DNA of 64,000 bases, from positions 62,001-126,000 of the forward strand of contig CAYTVG010000010.1 in the NCBI GenBank assembly GCA_964441755.1, given 5' to 3'. A model generated the notes under the pieces. That model saw only the letters and a program-made list of their open reading frames with translations, did no database searches and was not told the DNA's origin. This DNA comes from JAUMBM01 sp964441755 (lineage in GTDB: Bacteria; Bacteroidota; Bacteroidia; Chitinophagales; Saprospiraceae). The translations under genes were made by a program, and so were the position numbers. Positions 16,333 to 23,869 of this stretch are shown here, one piece after another; positions within the stretch are counted from its first letter, which is position 1, and every line of letters starts with the position of its first letter.

Positions 16333-17508
16333 ATGACCAACCCCTCAAGATACGAGCAACGCGGCGTATCCGCTACCAAAGATGAAGTGCATGCAGCGAT
16401 CAAAGGCATGGACAAAGGGCTGTATCCCAATGCTTTTTGCAAAATTCTTCCGGATTTTGTCGCCGGTGATCCCGATTGGTGCAATTTGATGCATGCTGAT
16501 ACGGCTGGCACCAAGACCAGTCTGGCCTACCTGTACTGGCGAGAGACGGGCGATCTGTCTGTCTGGGAAGGCATTGCGCAGGATGCGCTGGTGATGAACC
16601 TCGATGATATGGCCTGTGTTGGTTGTTACGACAACATCATCCTTTCATCTACCATCGGCCGCAACAAAAACCGCATCCCTGCCGAGGTGATCAGCACCAT
16701 TATTCGCTATGCAGAGACTTTCCGCGATCGTATGGCTTCGCTGGGGGTGCAGCTGCAGCTTGCGGGCGGCGAGACCGCCGATGTGGGCGACATTGTGCGC
16801 ACGCTGGATGTAGGCTACACGGCTTTTGGCCGCATGCCGCGGGCGGCTGTACTGGAAAATCAACTACAGGAGGGCGATGTGATCGTAGCCCTGGCCTCTT
16901 ACGGGCAGGCCAGCTATGAGACTTCCTACAACGGAGGTATGGGCAGCAACGGCCTTACCGGCGCCCGCCACGACGTACTCGGCAAACAATATGCACACCT
17001 GTACCCGGAGAGTTACAATCCCGAGCTGCCTGAGGAGGTAGTCTATACCGGCAGCCGAAGCCTGACGGAGACTGTCACTGCAGGCGGACAGACCATGCCG
17101 CTGGGCAAGCTCCTGCTCTCCCCTACCCGCACCTACCTGCCGGTCATCAAGCAAATTTTTGAACAACTGCGCCCCTACCTGCACGGCATGATCCACTGCA
17201 CGGGCGGCGGGCAGACCAAGGTGTCCAAATTTTGTGGCGAGCTGACCGTCGTCAAAGACCAGTGGCTGCCCATGCCGCCGCTGTTCGAGCTCATACAGGC
17301 TGAGTCTAAGACCGACTGGCGGGAGATGTATCAGGTGTTTAATATGGGCCAACGGCTCGAGGTATACCTGCCGGCAGCACAAGCGCAGACAGTCATAGAC
17401 ATAGCCCAAAGCTTTGACATAGAAGCTGCTGTGGTGGGTCGTGTCACGGCTTATTCGGGTGAAAAAGTGCGGCTTGAAACGCCGCAGGGAACATTCAGCT
17501 ATAGCTAA
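16333..17508 (+). CDS. purM: Phosphoribosylformylglycinamidine cyclo-ligase (AIR synthase)
   Basis: A 391-residue PurM-fold enzyme that closes the imidazole ring to make AIR in purine synthesis. N-terminal ATP-binding elements include LMHADTAGTKTSLAYLYW, LVMNLDDMACVG and QLAGGETADVGD; the C-terminal AIRS domain has MIHCTGGGQTKVSKF. It is longer than the E. coli enzyme (345), which fits the variant seen in this phylum. The gene is followed 12 nt later by nth, probably co-transcribed. Confidence 0.93.
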   Translation: MTNPSRYEQRGVSATKDEVHAAIKGMDKGLYPNAFCKILPDFVAGDPDWCNLMHADTAGTKTSLAYLYWRETGDLSVWEGIAQDALVMNLDDMACVGCYDNIILSSTIGRNKNRIPAEVISTIIRYAETFRDRMASLGVQLQLAGGETADVGDIVRTLDVGYTAFGRMPRAAVLENQLQEGDVIVALASYGQASYETSYNGGMGSNGLTGARHDVLGKQYAHLYPESYNPELPEEVVYTGSRSLTETVTAGGQTMPLGKLLLSPTRTYLPVIKQIFEQLRPYLHGMIHCTGGGQTKVSKFCGELTVVKDQWLPMPPLFELIQAESKTDWREMYQVFNMGQRLEVYLPAAQAQTVIDIAQSFDIEAAVVGRVTAYSGEKVRLETPQGTFSYS

Positions 17509-17520
17509 AGCGGTTTTTTG

Positions 17521-18159
17521 ATGCGAAAAAAAGAAAAAGCTACGGCCATTGCTGCCATCCTGGAAGCGCTGTATCCGGAGACGCCCATACCGCTGCACCA
17601 CCAGGATCCCTACAGCCTGCTGGTGGCGGTGCTGCTGTCGGCCCAATGCACCGACGAGCGCGTCAATCAGGTCACACCCAGCCTGTTTTCGCTGGCCGAC
17701 AGTCCGGAAAAGATGATGCGGCAGTCGGTGGAAGCTATCCGCGACATCATACGCCCCTGCGGACTGTCGCCCCGCAAGTCGCAGGCTATCCATGAATTAT
17801 CGCACATATTGGTAGAAAAATACGGGGGCGAAGTGCCACAGTCGTTTGAAGCGCTGGAAGCCCTGCCGGGTGTGGGGCACAAGACAGCTTCCGTGGTCAT
17901 GTCACAGGCTTTTGGCGTGCCCGCCTTTCCGGTCGATACCCACATCCATCGCCTGGCCTGGCGCTGGGGCCTCAGCGACGGCAAGAATGTAGAAAAAACC
18001 GAAGCCGACCTCAAGGCTCTTTTCCCCAAAAAAAGCTGGAATAAGCTGCACTTGCAGATTATCTTTTTCGGCCGGCAGTATTGCCCGGCCCGCGGCCATA
18101 AGCCTGCCGAATGCCCCATCTGCAGCCTGTATGGCCGCAAAGAGCTTTTTGCTGATTAG
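17521..18159 (+). CDS. nth: Endonuclease III
   Basis: A 212-residue HhH-GPD DNA glycosylase/AP lyase that removes oxidised pyrimidines. The helix-hairpin-helix reads LPGVGHKTASVVM with the catalytic Lys, and the catalytic Asp is in FPVDTHIHRLAWRWG. The C-terminal cluster region is CPARGHKPAECPIC: three Cys with a C-x9-C-x2-C spacing and no fourth Cys, unlike the C-x6-C-x2-C-x5-C iron-sulfur loop of E. coli. The ATG at 17521 is preferred to a TTG one codon earlier. Confidence 0.94.
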   Translation: MRKKEKATAIAAILEALYPETPIPLHHQDPYSLLVAVLLSAQCTDERVNQVTPSLFSLADSPEKMMRQSVEAIRDIIRPCGLSPRKSQAIHELSHILVEKYGGEVPQSFEALEALPGVGHKTASVVMSQAFGVPAFPVDTHIHRLAWRWGLSDGKNVEKTEADLKALFPKKSWNKLHLQIIFFGRQYCPARGHKPAECPICSLYGRKELFAD

Positions 18160-18195
18160 CTGTCGCCCGGGTAATTGAGCCGCCGGAGGGCGACC

Positions 18196-19287
18196 TCAGC
18201 TACCCAGCGATTCGCGCTTTACAACAAAAGCACCGGGCGCCAATTGCCGCTTAATTTTTCCCAACTGCTGCTGCAACTCTGCCTCCGACCGGAAAGGCAG
18301 CAAGATGCCTACGCGCGTCAGATCGCCCTCGCGGTTAGAAAAAGGCTCATAGCCCGCCTCTGCAATCCGTTGGTTCATGCGGGCAGCATTATCGGCATTT
18401 GCAAATTTGCCCACCGCTATCCAGGCAACGGACGTTCTGGCTGCAGCCGCCGGTTTCGCGGGAGCCGGTGCAGCGGGAGCCGGTTTGGCCGGAACGGAGA
18501 CAGCTGCCGGTTCAGTCGCCTTCTCCTGTTTATCGGCAGTGGCGGTTGATGCATCGGAGGGTGATGGCTCTACTGCCTCTTCATCCTGTGCATCCGGCAC
18601 TGCCGGCAGATCGGCAGAGGGCGCTACATTGATGCGTGCATCAGCAGGCGCAGTTTCGCCCTCCATTGCCGCCTGCTCGGCTGCCTGTCGGGCGGCCGCC
18701 AGGCGGTTGATGTACAGGCTGGCAAAAATGATGCCTGCCGTGAGCAGCGCAAAGACGCCAAACAGCCAGTACCAGGGCCGTAATCCACTGACTTTGGCAG
18801 CAGACTGCACAGGCGTGCTGCCCGCAGTGGTAGCGGCAGCTGACGAATTGGCCTGACGTGTCACCACAGCAGCCTGCAGTACAGGCAGTCCAAAAGAATC
18901 TTTGTTGTAATTGTAATTGTCCGCCTTAAAAACAATTTTCTTTTCGTGATTGAGATGCAGGCGACCTATGTTTGGCAGGTGAACGAGCTCGCCGCGGGAC
19001 AATTGCCCGACGATACCTGCCACGAAGCTGCTGATTGCTTCGTCTGCTACCTCAGCAGACCAGCCCGTGCGCTGCCGGAGATGCTCGAGCAGCAAGCCGT
19101 CATCCATAACCAGATTGGTATCGAAAGACAAATCCAGCGAGGGGGGCAGCAACTGCCCCTGTAAATTGTCAACAATGGCGGGCTTGTATTGCAGCAGAAA
19201 AGCCCCGAGGCCGGGCAGGTGGAGCTGCCGGTGTTCATACAGCAGCTCCGAAATGAGCGCACATAGATAATCTGCTGAATTGGTCAT
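18196..19287 (-). CDS. HU-CCDC81-like and SPOR domain membrane protein
   Basis: A 363-residue protein. The N-terminal 1-125 resembles the paired prokaryotic CCDC81-like HU domains (HLPGLGAFLLQY and HLPNIGRLHLNHEKKIVF). A transmembrane helix lies at 171-194. A long Ala/Pro/Glu-rich linker (195-285) leads to a C-terminal SPOR domain (about 287-360), which binds denuded peptidoglycan. The cytoplasmic HU part and periplasmic SPOR part suggest a link between cell interior and septal wall; this role is inference. A good promoter lies directly upstream. Confidence 0.85.
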   Translation of the reverse strand: MTNSADYLCALISELLYEHRQLHLPGLGAFLLQYKPAIVDNLQGQLLPPSLDLSFDTNLVMDDGLLLEHLRQRTGWSAEVADEAISSFVAGIVGQLSRGELVHLPNIGRLHLNHEKKIVFKADNYNYNKDSFGLPVLQAAVVTRQANSSAAATTAGSTPVQSAAKVSGLRPWYWLFGVFALLTAGIIFASLYINRLAAARQAAEQAAMEGETAPADARINVAPSADLPAVPDAQDEEAVEPSPSDASTATADKQEKATEPAAVSVPAKPAPAAPAPAKPAAAARTSVAWIAVGKFANADNAARMNQRIAEAGYEPFSNREGDLTRVGILLPFRSEAELQQQLGKIKRQLAPGAFVVKRESLGS

Positions 19288-19309
19288 CTGCTAGCATTGA
19301 GGTGGAATG

Positions 19310-19340
19310 CAAAAATACATTTTTTTGGCCATCCAATCAA
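19310..19340 (-). promoter_or_regulatory. Promoter of the HU/SPOR gene
   Basis: On the minus strand, TTG (19338-19340), 20 nt spacer, TATTTTTG (19310-19317), 23 nt before the ATG. Confidence 0.65.
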
Positions 19341-19411
19341 GCCGGCTCAACTGTTTTGCGGATTCTCGGCCAAAGCAGCATAAAAGCAGCCTACTATTGG
19401 CGCAGTCCTTT

Positions 19412-19419
19412 TACCTTTG
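19412..19419 (+). promoter_or_regulatory. -7 box (TACCTTTG) upstream of the MATE gene
   Basis: TACCTTTG fits the consensus and would give a leader of about 220 nt before the ATG at 19649. I recognise no riboswitch in that leader. Confidence 0.4.
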
Positions 19420-19648
19420 CAAGGGCAAACAGTGCGAGTCGTCGGGTTGTATACACAGATTACTCGCCCTCGGGTTTTGTTCGTAGCGTTACACGGCCAC
19501 ACTTACTGAGTCCTGATGACTTCAGCTATCCGTCCTGCTCAACGCTTGACGGCATGATTGTCAGCAGGCCATAATGCTGTACATTCGGCCATCTGCCAGG
19601 CGCTACAACACGACAGCCTCCTGCATAAAAGATCGACCAGCACCAGCA

Positions 19649-21055
19649 ATGCAAGTTCACACAAGCCAATGGCGAAAAGCCCTGAACCTGATACAGGAAT
19701 CACTGCGCAACGAAGAACGCAGTTACACTTCCGGCAGCATAGACAAGGCCATACTCCTGCTCAGCATCCCCATGGTACTGGAGATGATGATGGAATCCCT
19801 GTTTGCCCTCGTTGACGCATTCTTCGTATCCAAAGTAAGCTCAGCAGCCGTCGCTACTGTAGGGCTTACCGAGACGGTAACCACCCTCATCTACGCCATC
19901 GCCCTGGGCATCAGCCTGGCCCCTATGGCCATCATCTCCCGCTATGTAGGCGAAGGGCGGCAGGAAGCAGCCGCCAGTGCTGCCCGGCAGGCGATACTGC
20001 TGGCACTGAGCATTGGCATTCCCATGAGTTTGCTGGGCTGGTGGCTGGCACCGGGCATACTGCAGTTTATGGGCGCCAGCGACACCATGATCGCTGAAGG
20101 CGCCAACTACCCGCGCATCATTTACGGCAGCAATGTGATCATCCTACTGCTCTTTCTGCTCAACGGTATCTTTCGGGGTGCCGGCGATGCCAACCTGGCC
20201 ATGCGGACCTTATGGTTATCCAACGGCATCAACATCGTGCTGGATCCACTACTGATTTTTGGCTGGGGCCCTTTCCCCGCCATGGGGATCGAAGGAGCTG
20301 CCCTGGCTACCGCCATCGGCCGCTCTGCCGGTGTTGCCTACCAACTGTATGCCCTCTTCAGCGGAAAGTCGCGCATAGACCTGCGGCTGGGCAGCTGGTG
20401 GCCCGACTGGCCGGTCATCGGCAAGCTGGCCAACATTGCTTCCACGGGAGCACTGCAGCACATCATTGCTTCCGCCAGTTGGATATTTATTGTGCGCATC
20501 ATCTCCGGCTTCGGCCACGAAGCGGTTGCCGGCTATACCATTGCCATACGCCTGATTATTTTCACCCTCCTGCCCGCCTGGGGGCTGTCCAACGCAGCCG
20601 CCACCCTGGTGGGACAAAACCTTGGCGCCGGCCAGCCCGAACGGGCAGAGTCGAGCGTATGGCGGGCGGGACGCATAACTTTTATATATACCTTCCTGCT
20701 GGCCATCGCCTACCTGGTCCTCGCCCCCGCGCTCATCAGCGCCTTTGATGATACGGCTTCCGTTGTGAGTGCCGGCGTCACCGCCCTCAGCATTTTTGCC
20801 ATCGGCTACCCGCTCTTCGGCTATGGGATGATCTGTATGCAGTCATTCAACGGCGCCGGTGATACGCGCACCCCCACAATCATCAATTTTGTATGCTTCT
20901 GGATGATCGAAATCCCCCTGGGCTACTTAATGGGCCATTATTGGAACGGGGGCGTCGCCGGTGTCGTCGCCGCCGTGGTCTTCAGCGAGAGTATTATGGC
21001 TTTTGCGTCCATGTACTACTTCCGCAAAGGTCGCTGGAAGCTGATCAAGCTTTGA
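19649..21055 (+). CDS. MATE family efflux transporter
   Basis: A 468-residue multidrug and toxin extrusion transporter with about twelve membrane helices in two MatE repeats (SIPMVLEMMMESLFALVDAF at the first, AWGLSNAAATLVGQNLGAG near the second). It exports cationic compounds using Na+ or H+ gradients; the substrate is unknown. The start MQVHTSQWRKAL was chosen because earlier in-frame Met codons precede a non-conserved stretch. It converges with hemL across the 33-bp repeat array. Confidence 0.92.
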   Translation: MQVHTSQWRKALNLIQESLRNEERSYTSGSIDKAILLLSIPMVLEMMMESLFALVDAFFVSKVSSAAVATVGLTETVTTLIYAIALGISLAPMAIISRYVGEGRQEAAASAARQAILLALSIGIPMSLLGWWLAPGILQFMGASDTMIAEGANYPRIIYGSNVIILLLFLLNGIFRGAGDANLAMRTLWLSNGINIVLDPLLIFGWGPFPAMGIEGAALATAIGRSAGVAYQLYALFSGKSRIDLRLGSWWPDWPVIGKLANIASTGALQHIIASASWIFIVRIISGFGHEAVAGYTIAIRLIIFTLLPAWGLSNAAATLVGQNLGAGQPERAESSVWRAGRITFIYTFLLAIAYLVLAPALISAFDDTASVVSAGVTALSIFAIGYPLFGYGMICMQSFNGAGDTRTPTIINFVCFWMIEIPLGYLMGHYWNGGVAGVVAAVVFSESIMAFASMYYFRKGRWKLIKL

Positions 21056-21076
21056 TTTTGGGAGCCTTGGGGCTTA

Positions 21077-21192
21077 TTTTTTGGTAAAAAACAGGCGCAC
21101 AGGCCTTGTTTTTTTGGTAAAAAACAGGCGCGCAGGTCTTGTTTTTGGGCAAAAAACAGGCGCACAGGCCTTTGTTTTTGGGCAAAAAACAA
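21077..21192. repeat. Four 33-bp tandem repeats of quasi-hairpins
   Basis: Units begin at 21083, 21116, 21148 and 21181 (period 32-33). Each reads roughly GGTAAAAAACAGGCGCACAG then GCCTTGTTTTT; the inner AACAGGC/GCCT(T)GTT arms can pair with a one-base bulge. The period is a multiple of three and both strands stay open, giving 11-residue peptide repeats if read, but composition argues for a non-coding role. Confidence 0.85.
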
Positions 21193-21238
21193 GCGAGCGG
21201 GTTCCTGTTTTTTTCCAAAAAAACAGGAACCCGCTCGC
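21193..21238. terminator. 22-bp perfect hairpin between MATE gene and hemL
   Basis: Arms 21193-21214 and 21217-21238 are perfectly complementary around CC, with T7/A7 at the centre and GC-rich outer parts. It ends the 33-bp repeat array and lies 43 nt from the hemL stop. Confidence 0.85.
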
Positions 21239-21280
21239 TCATCCCCGCCGCCTTGCGGCGAAAACCGCCACAGCCCTGCC

Positions 21281-22591
21281 TCAGGCAGCAAATACCACAT
21301 CCAGCGCGTCGCAGAAGTGTGCAACCGCCTCGTCGATATCCGCCTCGGTATGCGCCGCACTGATGAAGCCCACCTCATAGCCGGAAGGGCCGAGGTATAC
21401 CCCCCGCTGCAGCAGTTCGTGGTGAAGCACCTTAAACAGTTCCATAGAGCGGGCATCGATCTGGTCGGCCCGCGTGATACGCTCATGGCTGAAGCATACC
21501 CAGAAAATAGAACCAATGTGCGGGATGCTGAGCGTATACCCTTTGGCTGCCGCATACTGCAATATGGGCTTCACAAAACGCTCCGTTTTGGCTGCCAGCG
21601 ACTCGTAAAAACCCGGTGCCAGACACTGCTCGAGGGCTGCCAGGCCGGCCGCCATGGCCACCGGGTTGGCCGACAGCGTCCCCGCCTGGTACACAGGCCC
21701 TTCGGGCGCTATGTGTGCCATGACCGAACGACTGGCCGCGTAGGCACCCACCGGGAAGCCTCCGCCAATGATTTTGCCAAAAGTGAGAATATCCGGCTGG
21801 ATGTCATAATAGCCGCTGGCTCCGCTGAAGCCCAGGCGGAAGCCTGAAATAACTTCATCAAAAATCAGCATCACACCATACTTATAGGCTTTTAGCCGCA
21901 GGCACTGCAGGAAGGAACGATCCTGCAGCAGCAGGCCGTTGTTGGCCGGTACCGGCTCCACAATGATGCAGGCCACATCATGCCCCCACTGTTGCAGCAC
22001 CTGCTCAAGGGCATCCGGATCGTTGAGTGGCACTACAAGCGTTTCTTTCACCAGTGACTCGGGTACACCGGCCGAACTGCTGCTACCAAAAGTAGCGAGG
22101 CCGGAGCCTGCCTGCACCAGCAGACTGTCGACATGACCGTGATAACAACCCTCAAATTTAATGATTTTATTGCGACCGGTAACGCCTCTCGCCAGGCGGA
22201 TAGCCGACATGACCGCTTCCGTGCCCGAGCTCACAAAACGCAGCATCTCCAGATACGGATGGTTTTCGATGATCAGCTTGCCCAGCCCGGTGCCAAGGCG
22301 CGTAGGTGCTCCGTAGCTCGTGCCCCTGGCCACGGTAGCCACCACCCGTTCGCGGATATGGGCGTTGTTGTGACCATGAATCAGCGGCCCCCAGGAACAA
22401 CAGAAATCAATGAGGGTGTTGTCGTCCTCATCTGTGATGCGACAACCATCACCCTCCCGGATAAACAGCGGCGGTCCGCTCACCGACTTGAAAGCTCTGA
22501 CGGGCGAATTGACCCCGCCCGGAAAGTATTGCTTAGCTTCTTCAAACAGCGCTGCCGAGCGCTCGCGTGGAATGCGACTGATCAATTTCAT
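21281..22591 (-). CDS. hemL: Glutamate-1-semialdehyde 2,1-aminomutase
   Basis: A 436-residue PLP enzyme converting glutamate-1-semialdehyde to 5-aminolevulinate for heme synthesis. Family marks include FPGGVNSPVRAFKSV near the N-terminus, RFVSSGTEAVMSAIRLARG, LIFDEVISGFRLG and the PLP-lysine motif TFGKIIGGGFPVGAYA. Length is normal. A TACCTTTG box lies about 50 nt upstream. It supplies heme for the oxidase genes at the right end of the window, though the two are not linked. Confidence 0.96.
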   Translation of the reverse strand: MKLISRIPRERSAALFEEAKQYFPGGVNSPVRAFKSVSGPPLFIREGDGCRITDEDDNTLIDFCCSWGPLIHGHNNAHIRERVVATVARGTSYGAPTRLGTGLGKLIIENHPYLEMLRFVSSGTEAVMSAIRLARGVTGRNKIIKFEGCYHGHVDSLLVQAGSGLATFGSSSSAGVPESLVKETLVVPLNDPDALEQVLQQWGHDVACIIVEPVPANNGLLLQDRSFLQCLRLKAYKYGVMLIFDEVISGFRLGFSGASGYYDIQPDILTFGKIIGGGFPVGAYAASRSVMAHIAPEGPVYQAGTLSANPVAMAAGLAALEQCLAPGFYESLAAKTERFVKPILQYAAAKGYTLSIPHIGSIFWVCFSHERITRADQIDARSMELFKVLHHELLQRGVYLGPSGYEVGFISAAHTEADIDEAVAHFCDALDVVFAA

Positions 22592-22641
22592 GAATAGGCT
22601 GCTTGCTTGGTTTGTATACGTATGCGTTCCATAATAAGGCG

Positions 22642-22649
22642 CAAAGGTA
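22642..22649 (-). promoter_or_regulatory. -7 box (TACCTTTG) of hemL
   Basis: TACCTTTG on the minus strand, 51 nt before the hemL ATG; the -33 element is not clear. Confidence 0.5.
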
Positions 22650-22795
22650 CACTTTCCTGCCCCTACCTGCGTCAGCCAAGCGTCAACTTATTGAACGAGC
22701 CTGTAGTGTTGCTCAAAAATCACTGACAACCAAGCCAAAACACCGCATTTGATACAGAAATTGGCAAATAGTTATGTTAATTGAAAACTTGGCAT

Positions 22796-22966
22796 TATCT
22801 TTGTTCGGTGTTGCCATGAACTACGTATCTTAAAAAAATGCAGCTGTTGTCTGTCTGGGTCTACAGCCCGCGCTTATCAGCGGAGCACGCACCTATAAGA
22901 CAGGCGCAAGTCTGCAAGCGTTTACCCGAGATAGCCGATTTTTAAGAACGAGTCAAAAGAAGTATT
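22796..22966 (+). promoter_or_regulatory. -7 box and long leader of the NlpC/P60 gene
   Basis: TATCTTTG at 22796-22803 would start a leader of about 155 nt. Inside it is a 35-codon open frame (22838-22945, MQLLSVWVYSPRL...) ending 21 nt before the NlpC/P60 ATG. No known riboswitch was recognised. Confidence 0.4.
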
Positions 22967-23665
22967 ATGTTATCAGATTCATGCAGTAAGCGCTGCTTTG
23001 TTTTTTCTCGGATATTGTTTGCAGTGCTCATCCTTTCCGTTTTATCTCCGCTTTCCGCAACAGCCAATGGTGGCGGTTCTGACAGTACGCTCGTAAGCAG
23101 TACGGCCAGTGAGTTGGCAGAAAAAGAAGCTGCTTTGCGCAAAATGTTGGTCGATAAGGCGCATTTGTATGTGGGTATTCGCTACCGCTACGGAGGTGCA
23201 AGCCCCCGCCTCGGCTTCGATTGTTCCGGTTTCACTTCCTATGTAATGCGGCATTTCAACATACAGCTTGATCACTCATCACGCGCCCAGGGTCAGATGG
23301 GGCAGCAGGTGAAGCTCAGCGATGCCCGCCCGGGCGACCTGATTGTATTCCGCCGCTCTTCACGCAGCAGTATATCGCACGTGTCTATGGTGGTTTCTAA
23401 TAGCGATCAGGGTGTTATGATGATTCACGCTTCCTCCAGCGGGGGTGTGGTTGTGCAAAATCTCAACCATTCATCCTACTGGAAGCGCCGGATGTATATG
23501 GTGCGCGATGTAGTGTCAACTACGCTCGAAACGGCTCAGCTGCCTTCGTCACTGGACGATGCAGCGCTGCCTGCTAAAGAATTGGCAAGCAAAGAATTAA
23601 GCCCGGAGGAGCTCGCTTTATTGACCAGCTTGGGACAACAGATACCCTACATGCTCACGCGCTAA
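22967..23665 (+). CDS. NlpC/P60 family cell-wall hydrolase
   Basis: A 232-residue secreted cysteine peptidase acting on peptidoglycan stem peptides. The signal peptide covers about 1-33. The NlpC/P60 domain has catalytic C86 in FDCSGFTSYV, H138 in SHVSMVV and H154 as the likely third residue. YRYGGASP precedes the Cys as usual. The C-terminal 50 residues are Leu/Glu/Ser-rich and not part of the domain. It is followed by a 15-bp terminator hairpin. Confidence 0.92.
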   Translation: MLSDSCSKRCFVFSRILFAVLILSVLSPLSATANGGGSDSTLVSSTASELAEKEAALRKMLVDKAHLYVGIRYRYGGASPRLGFDCSGFTSYVMRHFNIQLDHSSRAQGQMGQQVKLSDARPGDLIVFRRSSRSSISHVSMVVSNSDQGVMMIHASSSGGVVVQNLNHSSYWKRRMYMVRDVVSTTLETAQLPSSLDDAALPAKELASKELSPEELALLTSLGQQIPYMLTR

Positions 23666-23700
23666 GCGCCACTTCTTTCGGTTCATTCACACCTCAGTGT

Positions 23701-23744
23701 AACATTTAAGCCGCATCCCCTATGGGTGGTGCGGCTTAAATGTT
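23701..23744 (+). terminator. Terminator after the NlpC/P60 gene
   Basis: Arms 23701-23715 and 23730-23744 form a perfect 15-bp stem; the inner CCC/GGG can extend it. A short T-run follows. Confidence 0.85.
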
Positions 23745-23869
23745 TTATCTTGTACTGTGTTTGGCAGGCAGTTGCCGGCACAAATGCTGTGCGAATGCAG
23801 CTGTAAGCGGCAGTAGCCGGCCAAAGCTGCCGTAAGCAATTTTCGCTATCCGCATAAAATAGAACAACC

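Noticed and set aside
21016..21555. A repeat protein encoded across the 33-bp array
   Set aside because: The frame runs into hemL on the same strand in a different phase and the residues simply follow A/T runs and GC blocks of the hairpins; no start context or promoter is seen.
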